Positions 1-6,581 of a DNA stretch of 8,480 nt are shown in pieces. Each line of letters begins with the position of its first letter. The first letter of the stretch is position 1. The notes below the pieces were generated by a model, which was given only the letters and a program-made list of their open reading frames with translations, was not told the origin of the DNA and ran no database searches. The stretch lies in contig JAILNW010000325.1 in assembly GCA_024691145.1 (NCBI GenBank), positions 1 through 8,480 on the forward strand. Direction: 5' to 3'. This DNA is from Lachnospiraceae bacterium (lineage in GTDB: Bacteria; Bacillota; Clostridia; Lachnospirales; Lachnospiraceae). Position numbers and translations under genes: made by a program.

Positions 1-411
1 TATCCAGATAAAGAAGGCAATTTTAATGAAATTATTTCCTATGATAAGAGTTATTATCTACCTCATGCTGGCATGAATATTTCTTTTTCGGTGAAAAAGT
101 TGAAAAAAAATGAATTAATTCCGAAAAATAACTATACTAAATGGTTTGATTGTGATAAAATATACAATGTTATAAGTATACGTAATCAGAAGCCAGAGGA
201 TTATTTTGTATTTAATACCAGTGGCAATACTAAGAAGTTAGATGATTATTATAAGAATAATAAGATAAAAAGAGATGTTAGGAAGACCATACCACTTATT
301 ACTGATGGAAACCATGTTATGTGGATTTTAGGACACAGAACAAGTGAGGCCTACAGAGTTACTGAGAATACAGAACGTGTTCTTGAAGTAAGTGTAAGAT
401 TCGAGGAATGA
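1..411 (+). CDS. tilS: tRNA(Ile)-lysidine synthase, C-terminal part (5' truncated by window edge)
   Basis: The frame is open from base 1 and gives 136 residues of a C-terminus. TilS uses ATP to attach lysine to cytidine 34 of the CAU-anticodon tRNA-Ile, so that it reads AUA and not AUG. The catalytic N-terminal PP-loop ATPase lies outside the window. What is visible is the TilS C-terminal substrate-binding domain: an IRNQKPEDYF segment (about fragment residues 60-69), a KKLDDYY...KI helix (78-89), IPLITDG (97-103) and GHRTSEAYRVTENT (111-124), which closes the domain shortly before the stop. The identification is supported by hpt and ftsH following directly, the usual Bacillota order. The hpt start lies only 10 nt after the stop, and the hpt ribosome binding site overlaps the tilS stop codon, so the two are almost certainly cotranscribed. 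No frame break is seen. Confidence 0.93.
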   Translation, partial: YPDKEGNFNEIISYDKSYYLPHAGMNISFSVKKLKKNELIPKNNYTKWFDCDKIYNVISIRNQKPEDYFVFNTSGNTKKLDDYYKNNKIKRDVRKTIPLITDGNHVMWILGHRTSEAYRVTENTERVLEVSVRFEE

Positions 412-421
412 GGTAGTTATT

Positions 422-946
422 GTGGAGAAAGTAAACTTGATGATATCCAAGGAAGACATTAATAAAAGACTTGAAGAGATTGCTTCTTTGATTAATGAAG
501 AGTTCAAGGATGAAGAAGTCATACTTGTATGTATTCTTAAGGGCTCGATTTATATTATGTGTGATATTTCACAGCATCTGACTATGCCTGTTACTATTGA
601 TTTTATGTCTGTATCGAGTTATGGGGATAAGACAGAGAGTTCAGGAAGAGTCAGAATTATTAAGGACCTTGATGAAGACATTGAGGGAAAAAATGTTATA
701 ATTGTAGAAGATATTATAGACTCCGGAAGGACATTATCATATCTTACTGATTTACTTAAAGCTAGACGGCCTAAAAAACTAAAGATATGTACATTACTAG
801 ATAAGCCCGACAGAAGAGTTAGTGGCTGTATTCTTAAGGTAGATTATGTTGGATTTGTTATTGAAGATAAATTTGTGGTAGGCTATGGCATGGATTATGC
901 ACAAAAGTATAGGAACCTGCCGTATATTGGAGCTTTGGAGTTGTAG
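422..946 (+). CDS. hpt: Hypoxanthine(-guanine) phosphoribosyltransferase
   Basis: This 174-residue cytoplasmic enzyme of normal family length transfers phosphoribose from PRPP to hypoxanthine or guanine, giving IMP or GMP (purine salvage). Visible landmarks in order are LKG at 39-41 (pyrophosphate-loop region), SYG at 66-68 (start of the flexible active-site loop), the PRPP-binding signature IIVEDIIDSG at 93-102 with the acidic pair E96/D97, K128 in TLLDKPDRR (purine contact region), and DKFVVGYGMDY at 149-159, followed by the typical YRNLPYIG ending. The start is GTG at 422, with GAGG at 410-413 as ribosome binding site 8 nt upstream. ATG at 440 is possible but would trim a segment normally present in the family. 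It sits between tilS and ftsH, as in other Bacillota. Whether it prefers hypoxanthine or guanine cannot be read from the sequence. Confidence 0.95.
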   Translation: MEKVNLMISKEDINKRLEEIASLINEEFKDEEVILVCILKGSIYIMCDISQHLTMPVTIDFMSVSSYGDKTESSGRVRIIKDLDEDIEGKNVIIVEDIIDSGRTLSYLTDLLKARRPKKLKICTLLDKPDRRVSGCILKVDYVGFVIEDKFVVGYGMDYAQKYRNLPYIGALEL

Positions 947-994
947 ATGCTTCATATAACAAACTAAATTTATATTGAAGTTATTTGGTAAGAA

Positions 995-1000
995 TGGAGG
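995..1000 (+). promoter_or_regulatory. Ribosome binding site deciding the ftsH start
   Basis: TGGAGG lies 5 nt before ATG 1006. The two possible starts further upstream in the same frame, TTG 985 and ATG 994, would place this site inside or against the coding sequence and have no comparable site of their own. This favours ATG 1006. Confidence 0.8.
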
Positions 1001-1005
1001 ATTTT

Positions 1006-2898
1006 ATGAAAACGTACATGAACGGGCTTGGTTTTTTCCTGGTGGTTTTTGTTCTTATTGCGTTAGCTTTATTAAGTAATGGCGGTGACTTAGGATTAAA
1101 GGAAAAAACTATATATGGGTATTCAGATTTTGTAAAGGATGTAAAGGCAACAGTTGCCAGCAAGGCAGATGATTCAAAGAAGGATGAATCTAAAGAGGAT
1201 GCCAATAGTGATGATACTCGTATCATTTCTTATGTTGAGATTGAACAGAATAAAGAGGTGCCAACAGGTACTATTAATATTGTGTTTGAAGGCAGCAATA
1301 AAAAGAAGAGTATTAATGTTCCTGATGTTAAGGATGTTGTTAATATGCTTGACGAAGAGGGATTTAAGGATTACGAACTTGCAGATGTTGCAGGTGAAAG
1401 CGTATTAGGAACTGTGCTTCCATATGTATTTATGCTTGTATTTGTAATTATTTTATTTGTGATTTTTTCTAACAGGATGGCAGGAGCGGCAGGCGGAGGC
1501 AATTCCAAAGTTATGAATTTTGGAAAGAGCAGAGCCAGAATGACTACTGACAAGGATAATGAGACTAATTTTGACCAGGTTGCTGGTTTACATGAAGAAA
1601 AAGAAGAACTTGAGGAGATTGTTAATTTTCTTAAGAATCCTGAAAAGTTTACTGAGGTTGGAGCAAGAATTCCTAAAGGTGTTCTTCTTGAGGGACCTCC
1701 GGGAACAGGTAAGACATTGCTTGCCAAAGCTGTTGCAGGTGAAGCAGGAGTACCATTTTTCAGTATTTCAGGTTCAGACTTCGTTGAGATGTTCGTTGGT
1801 GTTGGTGCATCAAGAGTAAGAGATTTATTCCAGGATGCCAAGAAGAACACGCCTTGTATTATATTTATTGATGAGATAGATGCTGTAGCAAGAAAAAGAG
1901 GCAGCGGTCTTGGTGGCGGACATGATGAAAGAGAGCAGACACTTAACCAGTTACTTGTTGAGATGGATGGTTTTGGTGTTAATGAAGGTATTATAGTTAT
2001 GGCAGCAACTAACCGTGTTGATATTCTTGATCCTGCTATTTTAAGACCAGGAAGATTTGACAGAAAGGTTGTTGTTGGAGCACCAGATGTTAAGGGAAGA
2101 GAAGAGATTCTTAATGTTCATGCAAAGAACAAACCACTTGCTGAAGATGTTAATCTTAAAGAGATTGCACAGACTACAGCAGGATTTACAGGTGCTGATC
2201 TTGAACATCTTATGAATGAAGCAGCCATAAGAGCAGCTAAGTTTGAAAGAAAGTTCATAATAAGAGAAGATATAGTTAAGTCATTTATTAAGATTGGAAT
2301 CGGTGTTGAGAAGAAGAGCCGAGTTATATCTGAGAAGGAAAAGAGAATTACAGCTTACCACGAGGCAGGTCATGCAATTCTTTTCCACAAGCTTCCTGAT
2401 GTAGGACCTGTATATACAGTATCTATTATTCCTACAGGCAATGGAGCTGCAGGTTATACTATGCCACTTCCAGAGAAGGATGAGATGTTTAACACTCGTA
2501 ACAAGATGTTACAGGATATTATTGTAAGCCTTGGGGGAAGAGTTGCTGAGGAACTTATATTTGAAGATGTTACAACAGGAGCATCACAGGATATTAAGGT
2601 TGCAACTAAGACAGCAAGAGCCATGGTAACCAGATTTGGTTTCTCTGAAACTTTGGGTATGGTTAACTATGAGAGTGATGATGAAGTTCTTATTGGAAGA
2701 GACTTTGCACAGTCAAAGGGATACAGTGAGAATGTTGCATCAATTATAGATAAAGAAGTTAAAGATATTATAGATGACTGCTATAAACAGGCTAAGAGCA
2801 TTATTATGGAGAATGAGAATGTTCTTCATGAGTGTGCTAAACTCCTTATTGAAAAAGAGCGTATTACAAGAGAGGAGTTTGAAGCACTGTTTGTATAA
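1006..2898 (+). CDS. ftsH: ATP-dependent zinc metalloprotease FtsH (AAA+ membrane protease)
   Basis: FtsH is a membrane-anchored hexamer that extracts and degrades unassembled membrane proteins and short-lived cytoplasmic proteins. From ATG 1006 it has 630 residues. Domains in order: membrane helix 1 (about 8-23); an extracytoplasmic domain with a Lys/Asp/Glu-rich stretch near 45-75; helix 2 (about 137-155); a Gly-rich linker; and the AAA+ module with Walker A GPPGTGKT (230-237), pore motif MFVG (262-265), Walker B IIFIDEID (285-292) and second region of homology TNRVDILDP...LRPGRFDR (335-353) with its arginine fingers. The M41 protease domain carries the zinc motif HEAGH (452-456) and the third ligand Asp529 in TGASQDIK. 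All catalytic residues are present. It ends at EEFEALFV with little C-terminal tail. It sits 59 nt after hpt with no convincing promoter seen in that gap, and citrate synthase begins 24 nt after its stop. Confidence 0.98.
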   Translation: MKTYMNGLGFFLVVFVLIALALLSNGGDLGLKEKTIYGYSDFVKDVKATVASKADDSKKDESKEDANSDDTRIISYVEIEQNKEVPTGTINIVFEGSNKKKSINVPDVKDVVNMLDEEGFKDYELADVAGESVLGTVLPYVFMLVFVIILFVIFSNRMAGAAGGGNSKVMNFGKSRARMTTDKDNETNFDQVAGLHEEKEELEEIVNFLKNPEKFTEVGARIPKGVLLEGPPGTGKTLLAKAVAGEAGVPFFSISGSDFVEMFVGVGASRVRDLFQDAKKNTPCIIFIDEIDAVARKRGSGLGGGHDEREQTLNQLLVEMDGFGVNEGIIVMAATNRVDILDPAILRPGRFDRKVVVGAPDVKGREEILNVHAKNKPLAEDVNLKEIAQTTAGFTGADLEHLMNEAAIRAAKFERKFIIREDIVKSFIKIGIGVEKKSRVISEKEKRITAYHEAGHAILFHKLPDVGPVYTVSIIPTGNGAAGYTMPLPEKDEMFNTRNKMLQDIIVSLGGRVAEELIFEDVTTGASQDIKVATKTARAMVTRFGFSETLGMVNYESDDEVLIGRDFAQSKGYSENVASIIDKEVKDIIDDCYKQAKSIIMENENVLHECAKLLIEKERITREEFEALFV

Positions 2899-2922
2899 TA
2901 TGAATTGAAAGGTAGTGAATAG

Positions 2923-4293
2923 ATGATAAATGAGTATACAATAAATATGAAGCATGCCGGTATTGATGACCTTGCTAAGAAGTGCCTTGATAACAGTAAG
3001 ATTGATCAGGAGTTATACAAGAAGTATGAGGTAAAAAGAGGTCTTAGAGACATTAGTGGTAAGGGAGTTCTTACAGGACTTACTGAGATTTCGGAGATTC
3101 GCTCCTATACTATTGTAGATGCTGATGTGGTTCCTTGTGAAGGAAAGCTTTACTATCAGGGGATTGATGTTGAGGATCTTGTTAATGGATTTATAAAGGA
3201 AGGACGTCTTGGATTTGAGGAAACTATATATCTTCTTTTGTTCAGTGAATTGCCTAACAAAGAGGAATTAGAGCAGTTTCGCAATATACTTGCAGAATAC
3301 AGAGAACTTCCACCTTTCTTTGTAAGAGATATTATTATGAAGGCTCCTAGCTCAGATATGATGAATGCACTTGCAAGAAGCGTCCTTGCTTTGTATTCAT
3401 ATGATGATGATCCTGATAATACAAGCATTGATAATGTACTGAATCAATGTATGCATCTTATTGCAAGAGTACCGCTTATATCTGTTTACGGATATCAGGC
3501 ATATTCACATTATCATTTTGGCAACAGCCTTATTATTCATCCGCCAGTAAAAGAGTATTCTATTGCTGAGAATATATTATATACTTTAAGACCAGATGGA
3601 AAGTTTACAAAGTTAGAAGCAGAGCTTCTTGATCTTGCACTTGTACTTCATGCAGAGCATGGGGGCGGTAACAACTCAACATTTACAACACATGTTGTTA
3701 CTTCTTCAGGAACAGATACATACTCAGCTATAGCAGCTTCACTTGGTTCTCTTAAGGGACCTAAGCATGGAGGTGCTAACATAAAGGTTGTCAAGATGTT
3801 CGAAGATATGATGAGCAAGGTTAAAAACTGGGAAGATGAGGAAGAGGTTAAGGATTATCTTCTTAGAATTCTCAGAAAAGAAGAGTTTGATAAAAAGGGA
3901 CTTATCTACGGTATGGGACATGCTGTTTATTCTATCTCAGATCCAAGAGCGAAGGTGTTCAAGGGATTTGTTGAACAGTTATCTGTAGAAAAACATAAGG
4001 AAAAAGAGTTTAAGCTTTATTCGTTAGTAGAAAGGCTTGCACCGGAAGTTATTGGACAGGAAAGAAAGATATACAAAGGTGTCAGTGCCAATGTTGATTT
4101 TTACAGTGGATTTGTTTATAGTATGTTAGAATTGCCAACAGAGTTATATACACCAATTTTTGCAATTGCAAGAATTGCAGGCTGGAGTGCCCACAGATTA
4201 GAGGAATTAATTAACGAGGGCAAGATTATAAGACCTGCATATAAGAGTATTGCAAAGCATGTTGAGTATGTTTCTATGGATGAAAGAAAATAA
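2923..4293 (+). CDS. Citrate synthase (si-type, citrate/2-methylcitrate synthase family)
   Basis: This 456-residue cytoplasmic enzyme condenses acetyl-CoA with oxaloacetate to citrate. A propionyl-CoA (2-methylcitrate) activity cannot be excluded from sequence. The conserved core runs from GLRDISGKGVLTGLT (40-54) onward. Key sites are HAEH (243-246); GPKHGGAN with catalytic His282; GMGHAVYSISDPRA with catalytic His333 and Arg343; NVDFYSG with catalytic Asp392; and ARIAGWSAHRLEE with R417/R425. The set is complete, so the protein should be active. It has about 38 residues before the core and is somewhat longer than the roughly 430-residue E. coli type. ATG 2923 has GAAAGG at 2907-2912, 10 nt upstream; ATG 2947 has no good site. 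It follows ftsH by 24 nt. No aconitase or isocitrate dehydrogenase gene is nearby, so a role in making 2-oxoglutarate for glutamate is an inference. I give no symbol (gltA or citZ) because the subtype is unresolved. Confidence 0.93.
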   Translation: MINEYTINMKHAGIDDLAKKCLDNSKIDQELYKKYEVKRGLRDISGKGVLTGLTEISEIRSYTIVDADVVPCEGKLYYQGIDVEDLVNGFIKEGRLGFEETIYLLLFSELPNKEELEQFRNILAEYRELPPFFVRDIIMKAPSSDMMNALARSVLALYSYDDDPDNTSIDNVLNQCMHLIARVPLISVYGYQAYSHYHFGNSLIIHPPVKEYSIAENILYTLRPDGKFTKLEAELLDLALVLHAEHGGGNNSTFTTHVVTSSGTDTYSAIAASLGSLKGPKHGGANIKVVKMFEDMMSKVKNWEDEEEVKDYLLRILRKEEFDKKGLIYGMGHAVYSISDPRAKVFKGFVEQLSVEKHKEKEFKLYSLVERLAPEVIGQERKIYKGVSANVDFYSGFVYSMLELPTELYTPIFAIARIAGWSAHRLEELINEGKIIRPAYKSIAKHVEYVSMDERK

Positions 4294-4304
4294 GCATAAG
4301 ATAA

Positions 4305-4336
4305 TAAGGGAGAATCATTTGTAGGATTCTCCCTTA
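4305..4336 (+). other. Perfect 12-bp hairpin between citrate synthase and the small acidic gene
   Basis: TAAGGGAGAATC (4305-4316) and GATTCTCCCTTA (4325-4336) are exact reverse complements around an 8-nt loop. A stem this long in a 66-nt gap is unlikely by chance. No T-run follows on either strand, so it does not look like a normal intrinsic terminator. It may be an inefficient terminator, a processing site or an mRNA-stabilising element at the end of the citrate synthase message. It ends 8 nt before the AGGAAGG ribosome binding site of the next gene. Confidence 0.75.
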
Positions 4337-4359
4337 ACTATGACAGGAAGGATAAGATT

Positions 4360-4674
4360 ATGTATCAGGAAGATATTGTTTTATGTGCATCAAGTTCATA
4401 TGATAAAAAATACTATCTTAATGAAGATTTTGAAGGACTGCCACAGCAGGTTAAAGATGAACTAAAAATCATGTGTGTTTTATATACAGAGGATATTGGT
4501 GGTATTCTTGAGTTAGTTTTTGATGAAGATGGCAGCCTAAATTTTAAAGTATCTGCTGATGAGGGTGATTTGCTTTTTGATGAGATAGGAAGTGTTCTTA
4601 AGATTAAGCAGTTACAGCAGGAAAAAGCAGAACTTTTAGAAGCATTGGAAACTTATTTTAGTGTTTTCTTTTAA
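4360..4674 (+). CDS. Small acidic protein of unknown function (possibly DUF6145 family)
   Basis: This is a 104-residue protein. From memory it resembles a small conserved Lachnospiraceae family (DUF6145), but I could not confirm this. It is strongly acidic: 23 Asp/Glu against 8 Lys, with no Arg, His or Trp. The N-terminus has LCASSSYDKKYYLNEDFEGLP (residues 8-28), followed by a hydrophobic patch around IMCVLYTEDIGGILELVF (37-54), an acidic middle segment, and a probable C-terminal helix with coiled-coil character (about 78-100, LKIKQLQQEKAELLEALETY). There is no signal peptide, membrane helix or recognisable catalytic motif, so it is probably cytoplasmic. ATG 4360 has AGGAAGG at 4345-4351, 8 nt upstream. 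It lies between citrate synthase and coaX, with the hairpin just upstream, and coding style matches its neighbours. Its function is unknown; a role tied to either neighbour is a guess. Confidence 0.85.
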   Translation: MYQEDIVLCASSSYDKKYYLNEDFEGLPQQVKDELKIMCVLYTEDIGGILELVFDEDGSLNFKVSADEGDLLFDEIGSVLKIKQLQQEKAELLEALETYFSVFF

Positions 4675-4685
4675 ATTATAAAAAG

Positions 4686-4691
4686 AAAGGA
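4686..4691 (+). promoter_or_regulatory. Ribosome binding site bearing on the coaX start
   Basis: AAAGGA lies 9 nt before TTG 4701 but touches ATG 4692 with no spacer. The spacing therefore argues for initiation at the rare start codon TTG and against the upstream ATG. Confidence 0.55.
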
Positions 4692-4700
4692 ATGGGGAAG

Positions 4701-5477
4701 TTGATTTTTGTTGCAGATGTAGGTAATACTAATATTACATTAGGGGTTTTTGATGGAGAAAAGTTAATTGAAAGTTTTAGAATAACAACAAAAACCATGA
4801 GAACATCAGATGAATATGGTATATTTTTAATAAATTTGCTTAAAGCAAAGAATATCGAAGTAAGTGATATTGAAGCTGTTATTATTTCTTCTGTTGTTCC
4901 AAACATTATGCATTCATTTACAAGCGGTATTATAAAATATATAGGTCGTACCCCTATAATTGTAGGAGTTGGAATTAAGACGGGTATTACAATTCAGACA
5001 ACAAACCCTAGAGAGTTAGGTGCTGACAGAATTGTTGATGCTGTTGCAGCATATGAGATGTATGGGGGACCTGTTATAGTTATTGATTTTGGTACAGCTA
5101 CAACATATGACCTTATTACAGGCAAGGGTGAGTTTGTTGCGGCAGTAACAAGTCCTGGTATCAGAAGCTCGGCTAAGGCTCTTTGGAATGATGCAGCAAA
5201 GCTTCCTGAAATAGAGATAAAGAAGCCGGATTCAATACTTGCAAAGGATACAATAACAAGTATGCAGGCAGGTCTTATTTATGGATATATAGGCCAGACA
5301 GAGTATATAATTGACCGAATTAAAGAGGAGTATGGTGCTGAGACTGTTAAGGTAGTTGCAACAGGAGGACTTGGAAAGATTATTTCTGAAGCAACTGATA
5401 AGATTGATGTATATGATGCTACTCTTACTCTTCATGGATTAAGACTTATTTATAACAAGAATAAGAACAGAAAGTAA
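4701..5477 (+). CDS. coaX: Type III pantothenate kinase (CoaX)
   Basis: CoaX phosphorylates pantothenate with ATP, the first step of coenzyme A synthesis. The type III enzyme belongs to the ASKHA fold, lacks a Walker P-loop and in characterised members is not feedback-inhibited by CoA. From TTG 4701 it has 258 residues, the usual length. Motifs are DVGNTN (6-11, phosphate 1 loop), NPRELGADR (102-110, pantothenate and dimer region with catalytic-type Asp109), DFGTATTYD (129-137), SPGIRSSAKALWNDAAKLP (151-169) and TGGLG (221-225). I prefer TTG 4701 because it puts the AAAGGA site at a workable 9 nt and makes the protein begin exactly where family members begin, five residues before DVGNT. ATG 4692 would add three residues but leaves no space for the ribosome binding site. 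The dusB start is 12 nt downstream. ftsH to coaX is a known Bacillota neighbourhood, here split by two genes. Confidence 0.94.
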   Translation: MIFVADVGNTNITLGVFDGEKLIESFRITTKTMRTSDEYGIFLINLLKAKNIEVSDIEAVIISSVVPNIMHSFTSGIIKYIGRTPIIVGVGIKTGITIQTTNPRELGADRIVDAVAAYEMYGGPVIVIDFGTATTYDLITGKGEFVAAVTSPGIRSSAKALWNDAAKLPEIEIKKPDSILAKDTITSMQAGLIYGYIGQTEYIIDRIKEEYGAETVKVVATGGLGKIISEATDKIDVYDATLTLHGLRLIYNKNKNRK

Positions 5478-5489
5478 AGGATATTGATT

Positions 5490-6476
5490 ATGATTAAAGG
5501 ATTTAATATAGGCAGTGTTTGTATAGAGAATCCTTTGGTGCTTGGACCAATGGCAGGGGTTACAGACCTGCCATTTCGTATGTTATGTAAAGAACAGGGA
5601 GCAGGACTTATATATACGGAGATGGTTAGTGCTAAAGGCATAATGTATAACAACAGAAATACAATACCTCTTTTAGAGGTAAATGAAAAAGAAAGACCTG
5701 TTTCTTTACAGCTTTTTGGTAATGACCCTGCAATACTTTCCGAAATGGCTCAAAAAATAGAAGGCAGAAACTTTGATATACTGGATATAAATATGGGCTG
5801 CCCTGTGCCTAAGGTTGTTAATAATGGTGAGGGTTCTGCCCTTATGGATAAACCGAAGCTTATAGGACAGATTGTAAAAGAGATTACAAAAAGTATAAAA
5901 AAGCCTGTTACAATTAAAATCAGAAAGTGCTTTAAGGAAGACAAGCTTAATGCTGTGGAAATTGCAAAGATTGCAGAGGATAATGGCGCTTCAGCAATTG
6001 CAGTTCACCCAAGAAGCAGACTTCAGTATTACAGTGGAAAGGCAGACTGGGATGTTATAAGACAGGTTAAGGAAGCAGTAAGTATACCTGTAATAGGTAA
6101 TGGAGATGTTAACACCCCTGTGGATGCTGTTAATATGATGAGGGAAACAGGCTGTGATGGAGTAATGATTGCAAGAGGTGCAAGGGGCAATCCTTATATA
6201 TTCAGACAGGTTCTTGAATATATGGATAAAGGAATAACAATAGAAAAGCCTGACATTGATGAAGTTATAGTTATGATACTTAGACATGCCTCTATGCAGG
6301 TTGAGTTTAAGGGAGAATACATAGGCATAAGAGAGATGAGAAAGCATGTAGCCTGGTATACAACTGGTTACCCTTCTTCTGCAAGATTAAGAGATAGGGT
6401 TAATGAGATAGAAAGTTATAATGGACTTGAAACTTTGCTTTATGAATGGAGAGAAAAGATTAAGACAGAAGATTAA
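5490..6476 (+). CDS. dusB: tRNA-dihydrouridine synthase (DusB type)
   Basis: This is a flavoenzyme that uses FMN and NADPH to reduce specific uridines in the tRNA D-loop region to dihydrouridine. It has 328 residues, normal for the family. The FMN-binding TIM barrel shows GPMAGVTDLPFR (19-30), YTEMVSAKG (42-50), the Dus signature INMGCPVPKVVNNGEGSAL (100-118) with catalytic Cys104, K143 in TIKIRK, H173 in VHPRSRLQYYSG, and the phosphate-binding segments GNGDV (203-207) and ARGARGNP (228-235). A helical C-terminal tRNA-binding domain follows (IREMRKHVAWYTTGYP and on, about 280-328). The usual HGRTR is HPRSR here, a minor variant. ATG 5490 has AAAGGA at 5476-5481, 8 nt upstream, overlapping the coaX stop; the in-frame TTG 5484 has no room for a site. 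DusB is assigned over other Dus types by the MSAKG/GVTDLPFR style and by synteny near coaX. Confidence 0.93.
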   Translation: MIKGFNIGSVCIENPLVLGPMAGVTDLPFRMLCKEQGAGLIYTEMVSAKGIMYNNRNTIPLLEVNEKERPVSLQLFGNDPAILSEMAQKIEGRNFDILDINMGCPVPKVVNNGEGSALMDKPKLIGQIVKEITKSIKKPVTIKIRKCFKEDKLNAVEIAKIAEDNGASAIAVHPRSRLQYYSGKADWDVIRQVKEAVSIPVIGNGDVNTPVDAVNMMRETGCDGVMIARGARGNPYIFRQVLEYMDKGITIEKPDIDEVIVMILRHASMQVEFKGEYIGIREMRKHVAWYTTGYPSSARLRDRVNEIESYNGLETLLYEWREKIKTED

Positions 6477-6495
6477 AAGTATATTAGAAAAGTAT
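6475..6495. repeat. Two AAAAGTAT direct repeats upstream of the ABC operon promoter
   Basis: AAAAGTAT occurs at 6475-6482 and 6488-6495, a 13-nt period, ending 8 nt before the -35 element. Paired direct repeats at this position can bind response regulators, but the words are AT-rich and could be chance. The first copy overlaps the dusB stop codon. Confidence 0.3.
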
Positions 6496-6503
6496 GTATA
6501 GTG

Positions 6504-6532
6504 TGGATATAAATATAGAATTATGATATAAT
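6504..6532 (+). promoter_or_regulatory. Sigma-A-type promoter of the ABC transporter operon
   Basis: The -10 is a perfect TATAAT (6527-6532) preceded by the extended -10 TGA (6524-6526). The -35 is TGGATA (6504-6509), 4 of 6 consensus, with the ideal 17-nt spacer. Transcription would start near 6539, giving a leader of about 43 nt before ATG 6582. It lies in the 105-nt gap after dusB, where no terminator is seen, so some read-through from upstream is possible. Confidence 0.8.
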
Positions 6533-6565
6533 GATAACAGTTTTAAAGAAAAACAATAATCAAAG

Positions 6566-6572
6566 AAGGGGG
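6566..6572 (+). promoter_or_regulatory. Ribosome binding site deciding the ABC ATPase start
   Basis: AAGGGGG lies 9 nt before ATG 6582. The longer frame would begin at ATG 6531, but that codon overlaps the -10 hexamer and is upstream of the expected transcript start, so it cannot be used from this promoter. Confidence 0.8.
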
Positions 6573-6581
6573 ATACATATT

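Noticed and set aside
950..976. TATAAC (955-960) or TATATT (971-976) as an ftsH -10 element
   Set aside because: No -35 of acceptable match lies at 16-18 nt spacing and neither has an extended -10.
1371..1850. 159-codon open frame on the - strand inside ftsH
   Set aside because: It is antisense to the conserved AAA+ region, has no ribosome binding site context, and its protein is Ser/Pro/Leu-rich as expected for a shadow frame.
4277..4305. Possible promoter TGGATG-N17-GATAAT at the end of citrate synthase
   Set aside because: The -35 matches only 3 of 6 bases, there is no extended -10, and transcription would start inside the hairpin. It is expected by chance in AT-rich DNA.
4305..4336. Hairpin read as an intrinsic terminator
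   Set aside because: Neither strand has a run of T after the stem, and the downstream genes lack a convincing promoter of their own.
5991..6347. 118-codon open frame on the - strand inside dusB
   Set aside because: It is antisense to the conserved Dus core and its Cys/His/Tyr/Asn-rich composition is typical of a shadow frame.
6540..6554. Small inverted repeat GTTTT/AAAAC in the leader of the ABC operon
   Set aside because: Five A/T-dominated pairs are too weak to support a regulatory structure.
6531..6581. N-terminal extension of the ABC ATPase from ATG 6531
   Set aside because: The ATG overlaps the TATAAT -10 element and precedes the expected transcript start. ATG 6582 has a strong ribosome binding site and fits the family N-terminus.
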